IMG/VR virus record: IMGVR_UViG_3300046514_000687
Coordinates: 1 to 64,000 of that record
Reading direction: 5' to 3' (one strand)
Length of the DNA: 64,000 bases
Origin: a virus
In this document: piece by piece, positions 1 through 9,550 of the stretch
Layout: every line of letters begins with the position of its first letter
How positions within the stretch are numbered: position 1 is the stretch's first letter
The notes under the pieces: generated by a model
What the model was told of the DNA's origin: nothing
Database searches by the model: none
The model's input: the letters and a program-made list of their open reading frames with translations, nothing else
Translations under genes and position numbers: made by a program

Positions 1-3
1 CAG

Positions 4-747
4 ATGGCCAGCGAGCTGCAGGGCCACGATAGCCTCGCCAAGTACACCCGCCCGGACGGCACGCTGGAGCCCGCGCGCCAGGCCCTCCACGACGCGATCG
101 TCGCCCGCGCTCTCGTCGGCGTCCCCCGCCAGGCCCACCCCACCGCCTACCTCATCGGCGGCGGCGCCGCCGCGGGCAAGAGCACGATGCTGAACAGCGG
201 CGCGGTCACGGTCCCCGCGCGCGGGGCCGCCGTATACGTCGAGCCGGACGAGGTGAAGAACGACCTGCCGGAGTTTAAGGCCGGCCTCGCCAAGCGGGAC
301 CCGAACATCGCCGGCTACGTCCACGCGGAGTCCAGCAACATCGGCAAGCGCGTCCTGAGCGAGGCCATCGGCCGCCACACCGACCTGATCCACGACGCCA
401 TCCACAACACCTCGCTCGGCGCGGTCGAGCAGCGCGTCGCGCGCATGCGCGCCGCCGGCTACCGCGTCGAGGCCAGCTACGCGACCGTCCCGATCCAGAC
501 GGCCGTCGACCGCGCCCAGGCCCGCGGCGAGCGCACCGGCCGCTTCGTCCCGCTCGACGCCATCATGCAGGGCCACGCCGGCGTCGCCGCCATGTTCCCG
601 TCGCTGCTGAGCCACCACGTCTTCGACAAGGTGACGCTGCACGAGACCAGCGGCACGACGCCCCACCTGCTCGCCAGCCAGACCAACGGCCACACCGTCA
701 TCCACGACAGAGCCGGCTACGCGGCGTTCCTGGCGCGGAAGGGCTGA
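4..747 (+). CDS. Zeta-toxin-like P-loop kinase, possibly the 3' part of a longer gene
   Basis: 247 residues from the first ATG, but the frame is open to the window edge, so the protein may be longer. A Walker A loop GGGAAAGKST (about residues 52-61) is followed by EPDEVKNDLP (about 80-89) and HAESS (about 107-111), the order seen in zeta toxins. Known zeta toxins phosphorylate UDP-N-acetylglucosamine and block wall synthesis; that this one does so is inference. No epsilon antitoxin is visible next to it. It sits just before the MuF/ART genes, so it may be another cargo domain of the same effector cluster. A general phage polynucleotide kinase is the main alternative. Confidence 0.75.
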   Translation: MASELQGHDSLAKYTRPDGTLEPARQALHDAIVARALVGVPRQAHPTAYLIGGGAAAGKSTMLNSGAVTVPARGAAVYVEPDEVKNDLPEFKAGLAKRDPNIAGYVHAESSNIGKRVLSEAIGRHTDLIHDAIHNTSLGAVEQRVARMRAAGYRVEASYATVPIQTAVDRAQARGERTGRFVPLDAIMQGHAGVAAMFPSLLSHHVFDKVTLHETSGTTPHLLASQTNGHTVIHDRAGYAAFLARKG

Positions 748-920
748 TGGACTACCCGTCGCTGCTCCGCATGTACCAGGCGCAGACGCTCGGCCTGACG
801 ATGGCTGAGGCGGGGTTCCCGAACACCCTGGAGAACCAGGCCCAGTGGGACCGCTGCGCCGCGCAGATCGCCGAGATCACCGCACGCGGTGGCGTCGTTG
901 AGCTGCCCCAGGACAGCTAG
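747..920 (+). CDS. Small protein of unknown function, 57 residues
   Basis: The ATG overlaps the preceding TGA (TGATG), so translation is probably coupled. The product is short, acidic and mainly helical, with no recognisable motif, and the gene ends with TAG ahead of the next GTG start. It is supported by overlap, coding-like composition and position in a tightly packed operon. Confidence 0.6.
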   Translation: MDYPSLLRMYQAQTLGLTMAEAGFPNTLENQAQWDRCAAQIAEITARGGVVELPQDS

Positions 921-929
921 GAGGCGACT

Positions 930-1073
930 GTGCGGGGCTTCTGGCGCGTGGTCTGGTGCCACCTGGTCCACTCCTGGGACTGGCAGAATCCCCGATGGCG
1001 CGAGGACTACCAGGCGCTGCTCTACCGCTGCCCCTACTGCCGTTGTGAGCGGCAGGCGATGGTGTGGCGCTGA
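930..1073 (+). CDS. Small zinc-ribbon-like protein, 47 residues
   Basis: GTG start after AGGAGGCG; the stop overlaps the ATG of the MuF gene. The C-terminal half has a CPYCRC cysteine cluster that could bind zinc, and the N-terminus is Trp-rich (SWDWQ). Function unknown. It belongs to the same overlapping gene string as the MuF/ART proteins. Confidence 0.6.
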   Translation: MRGFWRVVWCHLVHSWDWQNPRWREDYQALLYRCPYCRCERQAMVWR

Positions 1074-4000
1074 TGGCCGACCAGTATCTCTTTGACTTAA
1101 CAGTCGGCGGGTACATCGACCCCGCCGGTCGCCCCGTGCCCGTTACAGCGATCAACGCCGCCGCCAGCGAGGTGCAGAGCCGCGCCCGCGACGAGATGGC
1201 CGCCCTCACCAAGCGGCTCGTGGACGGCGACCTCACCCCCGCCCGCTGGGAGCGCCAGGCCAGCGCCATGCTGCGCGAGGCGCACCTCACCGCCACCGCC
1301 CTCGCCGTCGGCGGCTGGGCCCAGGTGCCCGCCTTCGAGGACGACCTGGTGGACCGGCTGACCGGCGAGTTCACCTACCTCGCCGGCTTCCGCACCGCGC
1401 TCCCTGATCTAACGGAAGGCCAGATCGCCGCCCGCGCCGACCTGTACGCCAGCAACGTCTGGGCGACCTACCAGCAGATGCGCGGCGCGCTGGCCGAGCA
1501 GACCGGCATGGACGAGGAGCGCAACGTGACCGACCCCGCGGCCGAGTCCTGCGCCGAGTGCGACGACCTGGAGGCTGACGACTGGGTACCACTGGACACA
1601 CTGCCCGAGGTCGGTGAGCGTGCCTGTCTCGCCCGCTGCCGGTGCACGATCGAGTACCGCGCCGCCGGCGTGGAGGAGAAGCGAGTGCTGGTCGGCGCGG
1701 GCGTGGCGCGGGCCTACAACCCGGACGAGCCGCGCCTCCCCGCCGGTGGTCCCGGCGGTGGGGAGTGGACGAGCGATGGCGGGAGCGACACGGGTGCGCC
1801 TGACTCTCTGGCCACACTCGCCTCAGCGCTCAGTCCGGCGAGCGCTGAGTCCTGGCTCCAACGCGACGCTCACGGCGGGCTGCGCCCCGTAGATGTGGGA
1901 GCCTTGGCGACTACACGGGAGAGCCGGGGCTTCATCGGCACGAGCGGCGCTGGCTACGAGATCACAAGTCAGGCAGTTCACAACCAGATCGGCCAGGAGC
2001 TTGCTGCGGCACACGGCTACCACGGCATAGAGTCGCCCATGACAACCGTGCTGGAGGCCGGCCACCTGATTCGCTACGTCTCGCTGCCCAAGCAGCACGA
2101 GCTGGGCGTCGAGCTGCACGCGCCGCCTTCCGACTCGCAGTGGAGTACGCTGCGGCGGTTTGCAACCAGCCTGCCAGACGCTCGCTTTTTGTTCGATGTT
2201 TACCCCCCTAAGGGAGCGCCCGACTATGCGGCGCGGTTCGGGATCGGAGAGGGGTTCGGCAAGCTGCGCGCCGCGGCAGAACGCGCCTACGGGCCGGTTA
2301 ATGGCGCAGCCCGCGGCCTCTTCCGCGCCTGGGATGAGGCGCAGCACCCCCGCGAGCCCGCCGGCACGAGCGCCGGCGGGGAGTTTGCGGGTGGAGAAGG
2401 TGGCGGCTTGCCTGCGACCGCTCCGGCGACCGGCGAGCGCGACATGGCTGCCAGCCGGTACATCGAGGCCGCCGTTCCGGTCGGGGATGTGGAAGACGAC
2501 ACTCAGACCGGCATCGTTCGGTATGCGGTCGCGCAGGAGCTAGCCTCTGACGTCTACGCTGCCGTGGGCGCCAAGGGGGCGTTCTCGGATCTCGCGGATG
2601 CGACGAAGTGGGTCGACGACCAGATTCGCACCTGGGAAGGCAGCAGTCGGGCAACGCGCATCCTTGGGTTGCACGAGGCGGTGCGCCAGAAGTTCGACCT
2701 GCCTGAGTCCACCATGCGCGGCGTAGCCGACCTCCCGCTTACGCCATCGCCGGAGCAGCGCGCTCTGGTCGATGCCATCTACCGGAATACTCAGGCCCAC
2801 CTCGCCGCGCTCGGGATCAAGGAGCTGACGCTCGTTCGGGGCGGGCTGGTGCAAGATGCGCTGCTACCGCCCGGCATCCGGCACGGCGGTCAGGGCGACC
2901 ACGTGGACGGCACCGCGCAGCTCGCTCCGCTGAACTCCTGGACGAGCCAGCCGCACTGGGCCGAGCGGTTCGCTAACGCCCACGGCCTCGCGCAGGCGCC
3001 GCAAGCCGGCCAACAGCGCACCGCCGTCGTCCTCCAGGCGCGCGTACCAGCAGCGCGCATCTTCAGCACCGGCCGCACCGGGCTCGGCGCTCTCGTTGCT
3101 CACGAGTACGTGGTTCTCGGCGGCCCAACTCCCACGCGCTTCCACGCTGAGGAGCTAAGCGGCGGGTTCCAGTATCGCGCAGCTCGGGCTACGGGGCTTG
3201 TGCCTGTGGATGCGGATCCGGAAAGCCTGGACTGGCTTCGCTGGGCAGTGGCCTACCAGGTGGCTCAGGAGCGCGCCTTCAACCCGGACCAGCCGCGCGA
3301 CGACCAGGGGCGCTGGACGACTAGCGACGACAATAGCCGCGTGAGCGACCTGGCGCCGCCCGGCGAGCCGCCGCCCCACACCGTCAGCAACGACGAGCTG
3401 CGGGGTCTGATCGACTGCGTCTCCGGGGAGTACGCCGACATTCGCCAGCAGGCCGAGCGCGACGACACGGACGCTTCCGCCCGCGAGTACCAGCGCCTCG
3501 GCGACTACCTCCACGCGCTCTACGCCGAGGCGAACCGGCGCGACTTGTTCAAGGCCTACAACCCTGACCAGCCCCGCGACGAGCACGGCCGGTGGACTGA
3601 TAGTGGTGGAACCGTAGTCCCTACGCGCGAGCCGAGCCAGGATGCTGCGGTGGAGGCAGCCCTGTTTGCAGGTGCGTCTACTTCTAGCACCGAGCTAGAA
3701 AAGATCGCTGCCGCGGCGATCGCTGCGCGCATCGAAGCCAACCCCGCTCACGACTCCGCGGCCTTCGACGCAATCTTCCAGAGCCCCTACGACTACGTGC
3801 GGTCGGTCGAGCATGCGTGGCAGCTCGACGCGCAGAGCGTCACGTCTATGCGGTTTGCGGAAGCCGTCGCTCACGCCCTGGATCTCCCGCCGGCGGCCGT
3901 GAGTGCGATGGGTAACCGGGCCGACGCGGGACGCAACGCCGTGCCGATGATGGAGGTGGCTCGCGCGACCTACGCGGAGACCCAGGCGCAGCTCGCCGCT

Positions 4001-7000
4001 GCGGGCCTCCCCAGCGTGGTCCTCTATCGCGGTGTGAACCACTACCACGATGAACTCCCCGCCGGGCTGAAACCCGGCGTGAGTGATAGCCACGCCGATG
4101 TGTCATTCACGGCCCGCCCTCTGACGTCCTGGAGTTCGGACCCCACCGCTGCCGAGCTGTTTGCCCTCCGCCAGCGCAGCTCCGACCGCACCGGCTATGT
4201 CCTGTCTGCACGCGTGCCCGCCAGCCGGATCTTCTCCACCGGGCGCAGCGGGTTTGGCGAGCGCATCGAGCGCGAGTTCCTGGTACTCGGCGGCTCCATG
4301 AAGGCTCGCGCGCACACAGCCCGGACGGCCGGGGGGCAGATTGATGTGACGCGCGCTGCCCCTCGTGAGCCCGTGCTAAACATCGACGCAGACCGCGAGA
4401 ATGCTGACTGGCTGCGCTGGGTCGCGCGTGTGCGCCAGGCGGCCCCCCGCGCCTTTAACCCCGTCGAGCTGGAGTGGGACCCCGCGCAGCACCCGCGTAT
4501 CCCCGCCGGCCAGCCCGGCGCGGGCGAGTTTATCGGCGGCACGGCCAGCGCGCCCGAGGACCCGGCCGCTCGCGCCTGGTACCAGCGCGGCCACGAGGGC
4601 CTGCCCACCCAGCCCGAGGTCAACCGGCTGGCGCGCGAGGTCAGCCGCGGTCTGCGCGCCCAGGTCCCCACCGGCCCCAAGCCGCTGGACCTGATGAACA
4701 TCTGGCACAGCGGCGCGCGCAGTGCCAAGTACCGCGACCTGCGCTCGGCCGTCCAGCAGGAGTTTCACTTGCCTGGCGACTGGGCCACCCACCGTGACCC
4801 CGCTCAGTACAAGCCGCTGGTCCGGGCGATCTACGCTGCTACGCAAAACCAGCTCGCCGCGGCCGGCATCAAGGACGTCACGCTCTACCGCGGCCTGCTG
4901 CTCGGCAACGACACGCTGCCGCCCGGCGTCGGCCCCGGCCGCTCCGGCGGCCACGCCGATACCGTCCACCAGGGGCGCCCGCTGGCCTCCTGGACCAGTA
5001 ACCCCGCCATCCCGCCGGGATTCGCTAAAACCCACCACAAGGACGGCATGACCGCGGTGATCCTCCAGGCGACCTTTCCCGCCAGCAAGGTGTTCAGCAC
5101 CGCCCACACCGGCATCGGCCTGCTGCGCAAAGAGGAGTTCGTTATCCTTGGCGGGCCCCAGCACGTCCGTCTGCATACCCAGGATGCGCGCGGGCGCTGG
5201 GACCTGTATAAGAGCCTGATAGACCACAGTGCGGACGTGGAGAATGACGCCTGGCTCCACGAGGACGACCCCGAGCCGTTGCTGGTCGAGGATCCCGACG
5301 GCACCGTCCACCCCGTTGCTACCCCCGCAGAGCTGGCCGCGGCGCTGGCGGGGATGGGCCTGACGCTCGCGGAGTTCCTCCAGACGCCCGCCGCAGCAGC
5401 GATGCCTGCCAGCCTGCGACCCGCACCGGGTAAAGCGGTCAAGTACTCGCCCGACCAGCCCCGCGACGAACACGGGCGGTTTGCCACAGGTAGTAGCGGC
5501 GATGGCGAAGCCACCAAGCCCAAGCACGACCCGCCGGTGATCGGCGCCGGCCGCGACGCCACCACGCGCCCCGACCCCGAGTACGACCGCCTCCACGCCG
5601 ACCTGCTCCGCCACACCAGCGGCCACCGCATGGACGGCGCGCGCATCGCCACGACGCAGTGGCTGGAGAAACAGCGCGCTGCGGCCGGGATCCCGGACAA
5701 GGGCCAGAAGGTCGCGCTGTGGGGGCTTGCCTGGAACCAGCTCCCCTCAGTAGCCGTCGCACTGGCTCGCTTCTACCAGCAGTACCCTCTAGTTGCGGCC
5801 GACCTGAAGACGGTAGATATCCTGCCCAACCGTCAGTTCCAGGGCGGCACCAAGCAGGTGGTGGCCCATGCCTGGCCCGACGGCCCCGTCAGCCACCTAG
5901 AGGGCAACGGGCTGCGGATGGCACAAGTCGACGACCACTCGCGCGTCCGCAACGGCTGGTTCCCCGAGGGCACGGACAAGGTGCAGGGCATCCTCTGGCA
6001 CGAGCTGGGGCACGTCCTGAACCACCACCTGGACCGCGTAATGGCGACCCGTCCGTTCAACGACCGTGCCGCGGAGGACTGGCGCGACTTCCAGAAGCAC
6101 GAGATGAGCAGCGACCGCCTGTCGCAGTACTCGGTGTCCAAGACCGACCCGAAAGCGAAGTGGCGCGAGGGGTTCGCGGAGTCTTTCGCCCAGTACAACC
6201 TAGCATCTACCGACAAGTGGACCGCCCCGACCTTTAAACTCGCGGCCCTCCTGGAGCATTCCTGGGTCGCGCCGCTGGTCGGCCACCGCAGCAAGAGCGT
6301 GGGCTGGTTCTTCACTCGCGAGTGGGACGAGGCGCAACACCCGCGCGAGCCGGCCGGTAGCCCTCAAGGGGGCGAGTTCGCCGGCGGCGCTGAAGCCGCA
6401 GCCGCTCTCCTCGCTCAGCGCAAGCCCGACCCCTCTGCGCTCCGGGAGACTATCGCCGCAGCCGACGCGGCGGCTGCCGCTGCAGCCGCCCTGAACGGCC
6501 AGTCCGTCGACGACTACAAAGCCTCGGTCGAGGCCAACCTGCGCCGCCTGTATGATGAAGCTGAGATCCACATCCTCCTGCGCGCCGACCGCGTCGGCAA
6601 GCTGCTCAGCGACGGTGAGCTGAAGACCGCCTTCGAGGTGTCTCGCCTGCGGAAGCAGGACGAGAACTACATGGCGTCGCGCAGCCAGATCGAGCAAACC
6701 ATGTTCGGCCTGCCCGCCGATACTCCCGTGGATAACCGCCCAATCTACGGGTCGCTCGCCACCCCCGGCGTCGGGCCGGACATTATCGAGCACGACAGCT
6801 ACGGCGGCACGACGCTGGAGCTGAAGCCTTCCGTCAAGGACCGCGCCACCGCGCTGTGGGGCGACAGCTTCGAGCGCAAGCAGGCTACCGCTGACGGCTC
6901 GGGCTGGTATGCGGCCTCGCCGGCCCCGGTACACGACCCGAAGTGGTACTCGGCGGGCACCTACGCGCGTATTCCGGACGTCGGCGCCGCGGCTGACCCC

Positions 7001-7426
7001 GCGCGCCTGGACACCGTGTCTAACATGAAGGGCGCGGCCTACATCGAGACGCAGATCCACGGCGACGCAGCCCACCCTGCCGTGTCCGTTAGCGATATTG
7101 CCCGCGTCGTCTTCGATAAGCCGCCCTCGGCCAGTGCGGTCAGGGCGCTGGATAAGCTGGGCATCGCCCACGCCTCCTACCAGTTCGAGGCCGAGCCATA
7201 CCCGCCGCACACCGGCCGGCCAGCGGCGCAGGAGTTCGGCCGCCTCCGCGACGCCTACGCCTACCACGGACGCGAGCTGACTATGCTGGCGAAGTTCGGC
7301 GAGCACTACGAGCACTGGACCGGCGACCCGAAGTGGAAGGAGAAGTCCATGAAGTGGCGTGATGACATGCGCCGCTGGCAGGGGGTGACCGAGGCCAGCT
7401 TTGCCAAGTGGGGAGAGCCGCTCTGA
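1073..7426 (+). CDS. MuF-type head protein fused to three ADP-ribosyltransferase domains, a metallopeptidase domain and unassigned domains
   Basis: 2117 residues. The ATG at 1073 overlaps the previous stop; a GTG at 1064 is the alternative start. Residues 1-205 resemble phage Mu gpF head proteins, ending in the Cys-rich motif CAECDDLEADDW...CLARCRC. About 235-415: unassigned domain. ART1 (about 450-735): R589, SWTS 622-625, E678. 757-826: short linker-bounded helical segment. ART2 (about 845-1125): R986, SWSS 1019-1022, E1068. ART3 (about 1155-1400): R1273, SWTS 1306-1309, E1355. Zincin domain (about 1470-1740): HELGH 1643-1647 with GFAES near 1703 giving a third ligand. 1770-2117: unassigned domain, weakly reminiscent of DUF3626. 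Conserved 'NPDQPRDxxGRW' or 'WDxxQHPRxPAG' linkers separate the units. R-S-E ARTs transfer ADP-ribose from NAD+ to host targets. MuF-linked toxins are known from temperate phages, but this many modules in one chain is unusual. Packaging and delivery are inference. Confidence 0.9.
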   Translation: MADQYLFDLTVGGYIDPAGRPVPVTAINAAASEVQSRARDEMAALTKRLVDGDLTPARWERQASAMLREAHLTATALAVGGWAQVPAFEDDLVDRLTGEFTYLAGFRTALPDLTEGQIAARADLYASNVWATYQQMRGALAEQTGMDEERNVTDPAAESCAECDDLEADDWVPLDTLPEVGERACLARCRCTIEYRAAGVEEKRVLVGAGVARAYNPDEPRLPAGGPGGGEWTSDGGSDTGAPDSLATLASALSPASAESWLQRDAHGGLRPVDVGALATTRESRGFIGTSGAGYEITSQAVHNQIGQELAAAHGYHGIESPMTTVLEAGHLIRYVSLPKQHELGVELHAPPSDSQWSTLRRFATSLPDARFLFDVYPPKGAPDYAARFGIGEGFGKLRAAAERAYGPVNGAARGLFRAWDEAQHPREPAGTSAGGEFAGGEGGGLPATAPATGERDMAASRYIEAAVPVGDVEDDTQTGIVRYAVAQELASDVYAAVGAKGAFSDLADATKWVDDQIRTWEGSSRATRILGLHEAVRQKFDLPESTMRGVADLPLTPSPEQRALVDAIYRNTQAHLAALGIKELTLVRGGLVQDALLPPGIRHGGQGDHVDGTAQLAPLNSWTSQPHWAERFANAHGLAQAPQAGQQRTAVVLQARVPAARIFSTGRTGLGALVAHEYVVLGGPTPTRFHAEELSGGFQYRAARATGLVPVDADPESLDWLRWAVAYQVAQERAFNPDQPRDDQGRWTTSDDNSRVSDLAPPGEPPPHTVSNDELRGLIDCVSGEYADIRQQAERDDTDASAREYQRLGDYLHALYAEANRRDLFKAYNPDQPRDEHGRWTDSGGTVVPTREPSQDAAVEAALFAGASTSSTELEKIAAAAIAARIEANPAHDSAAFDAIFQSPYDYVRSVEHAWQLDAQSVTSMRFAEAVAHALDLPPAAVSAMGNRADAGRNAVPMMEVARATYAETQAQLAAAGLPSVVLYRGVNHYHDELPAGLKPGVSDSHADVSFTARPLTSWSSDPTAAELFALRQRSSDRTGYVLSARVPASRIFSTGRSGFGERIEREFLVLGGSMKARAHTARTAGGQIDVTRAAPREPVLNIDADRENADWLRWVARVRQAAPRAFNPVELEWDPAQHPRIPAGQPGAGEFIGGTASAPEDPAARAWYQRGHEGLPTQPEVNRLAREVSRGLRAQVPTGPKPLDLMNIWHSGARSAKYRDLRSAVQQEFHLPGDWATHRDPAQYKPLVRAIYAATQNQLAAAGIKDVTLYRGLLLGNDTLPPGVGPGRSGGHADTVHQGRPLASWTSNPAIPPGFAKTHHKDGMTAVILQATFPASKVFSTAHTGIGLLRKEEFVILGGPQHVRLHTQDARGRWDLYKSLIDHSADVENDAWLHEDDPEPLLVEDPDGTVHPVATPAELAAALAGMGLTLAEFLQTPAAAAMPASLRPAPGKAVKYSPDQPRDEHGRFATGSSGDGEATKPKHDPPVIGAGRDATTRPDPEYDRLHADLLRHTSGHRMDGARIATTQWLEKQRAAAGIPDKGQKVALWGLAWNQLPSVAVALARFYQQYPLVAADLKTVDILPNRQFQGGTKQVVAHAWPDGPVSHLEGNGLRMAQVDDHSRVRNGWFPEGTDKVQGILWHELGHVLNHHLDRVMATRPFNDRAAEDWRDFQKHEMSSDRLSQYSVSKTDPKAKWREGFAESFAQYNLASTDKWTAPTFKLAALLEHSWVAPLVGHRSKSVGWFFTREWDEAQHPREPAGSPQGGEFAGGAEAAAALLAQRKPDPSALRETIAAADAAAAAAAALNGQSVDDYKASVEANLRRLYDEAEIHILLRADRVGKLLSDGELKTAFEVSRLRKQDENYMASRSQIEQTMFGLPADTPVDNRPIYGSLATPGVGPDIIEHDSYGGTTLELKPSVKDRATALWGDSFERKQATADGSGWYAASPAPVHDPKWYSAGTYARIPDVGAAADPARLDTVSNMKGAAYIETQIHGDAAHPAVSVSDIARVVFDKPPSASAVRALDKLGIAHASYQFEAEPYPPHTGRPAAQEFGRLRDAYAYHGRELTMLAKFGEHYEHWTGDPKWKEKSMKWRDDMRRWQGVTEASFAKWGEPL

Positions 7427-9550
7427 TGGTGGCCGTGATCGGGCGCCACGGCGAGGAGGCGCTGCTGATTAGCCTGGAGGACGCGCCGCCCGGCGAGGAC
7501 CACGGCTTCGTGGTATACCCGGCGAAGTTCCGCGCCGGCCCCGTCGTTGGCGTCAGCAGCATTCTTGCGCGCGACCCCGACTGGGAGTGGGTGGATCCGC
7601 CGGACCACGCCGCGGCTCAGGAGCTGCTGGCAGTCCTGCCGCACCCGCCAGTCGCGCCGGCCGCTGAGAAGGCCGTCACCCGCTACAGCCCGGACCAGCC
7701 CCGCGAGCCCGCCGGCTCGCCTGAGGGCGGCCAGTTCGCCGGCGACGTGGGCGGGGCGGGTGGTAGTGCGGCTGACCACCCGCAAGGGCCTACTATTCCA
7801 GAGGCCGGCACCGCTAACGTGGCGGTCAGCCAGCAGGTCACGAGCGAGGACTGGAACGAGGATCCCCGCGAGTACGAGGCCGAGCGCCTAGACCGCCTGC
7901 GCTGGATGTTCGCCGAATCTGGCCTGGAGAACCCCGACCGTGCCGAGACGGTGAGCCAGAACGTTAAGGACATGTGGCACCACGACCACCTAGCGCAACT
8001 CACCTCAGACTTTCGCGCCGCCGCGGCTGCGGAGTTCGGCCTGCCCGGCGCCAAGGAGACGGTCGAGCAGTTCCACAGCGAGTACTGGACGGAGCTGAAG
8101 GCTACCGCGCGCGGGATCTACGACGAGACGCAGCGCCAGCTCCTCAACAACCACGGCGACCTCAGCCACCTGACCCTCTTCCGCGGCATGCAGGTGCCGG
8201 ATGCAGCTGTACCTACCAGCCTGCGCGGGAGCGACGTACACGCCAACGCCACGCTCCAGCTCAAGCCGCTGGACTCCTGGACGACTGACCCCGCGGTGGC
8301 CCATCGCTTCGCTACCGGCACCGACGTCAGTACCGGCATCCGTCCCGGCCACACCGGAGTAGTCCTGCAGGCTCGCTTCCCCATCCAGCGTATCCTGGGG
8401 TGGGACAAAACCGGGATCGGCTTCGGCGGGGAGGCTGAGGTGGTCGTGCTCGGCGGCCCCGCTCATGTGCGGGTGCACCGGACGACCAGCGGGGGCACGG
8501 TAGACGTTACGAAGGCCGCGCCGCTCGACCTGGGCGAGTTCGGCTGGGAGCGCCACAACGACAACTGGCTCTGCACCAACACCGCACTCCAGCGCGCCCT
8601 GCCCGGCTTTGTCCGCGCCTGGGACGAAGAGCAGCACCCCCGCGAGCCGGCGGGGACCTCAGCCGGTGGCGAGTTTGCCAGCGGCGCGGGTGGCAGTTAC
8701 GAGGGCTACCCGGACGGGCCGCGGGACAGCTTCCTGCCGATCAATACTATCGCTACAGCGATGGAGTCAGCTGACCCGTCGCTGTCACCCGGCGATGCCG
8801 TCCAGGCGGCCCAGGACGTGATGCATCGCTGGAACGCTAACCCCAAGGACCCCGCATCCATGCTCTTGATGCTGCAAGCCGCCGAGGTCTTTGGGCTGAC
8901 TGATGCTGAGCCTACGCCGCACAAGCTTCCAATCCCCGAGATTGCCGATCTGCTCATTGCTCCGGTCACCGCGGCCGGTCTGAAGGCGGTGCTGAAGCCG
9001 ATGTACGACGCCACGCAGGCGCACCTGGCGAAGCGCGGGATCGCCGGGGGCACCCTGTATCGCGGCATGATCCTGCCCAGCGCCACGGTCCGGGCGATGG
9101 AGGCCGCGGGCGGGACGCTCCGGCAGCGCGCTCTTTCCTCCTGGACGAGCGACGCTTCCGTCGCTCGCGAGTATGCGGATCCGAAGTATCACCACAACAC
9201 GGACCCGGACATGGTCCCGGTGATCGTGAGTGCCCACGTACCCGCGTCTCGCGTCCTTTCCTCGCCGCAGACGGGTTTCGGCTATGACATGTCAGCCGAG
9301 ATCGTAGTTCTGGGAGGGCCCATTCCCGTGCACGTCCACCGCGTTACGCCCGCCAAAACCGCCGCCTCGGACGGAGCCGCCGCCCGGCCCGTGATCGTCG
9401 AGGACGACCGCGCCGCCGAGTGGCTTCACGCGATGCGCGACCGCCCCCCGGTGCGCTCGTTTACTCGCGAGTGGGACGAGAGCCAGCATCCGCGCGTCCC
9501 CGCCGGCAGCCCCGAGGGCGGGGAGTTTGGTGGAGGGGAGGGTAGTCCCC
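1709..9550 (+). repeat. Ten dispersed linker repeats between effector domains
   Basis: Short conserved coding segments recur at about 1709, 2321, 3278, 3551, 4451, 5441 and 6311 in the MuF gene, and at 7681, 8611 and 9460 in its companion. Type A encodes YNPDQPRDEHGRW-like sequence and type B encodes WDEAQHPREPAGTSAGGEF-like sequence. The copy at 7681 is a hybrid (YSPDQPREPAGSPEGGQF), and the copies at 1709 and 4451 are also mixed. The bases are similar as well as the residues, so the linkers could serve as recombination points for domain exchange. A role as processing or packaging signals is an alternative. Confidence 0.85.

Noticed and set aside
4376-5626. 416-residue minus-strand frame inside the MuF gene
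   Set aside because: Antisense to catalytic ART motifs; composition typical of a shadow.
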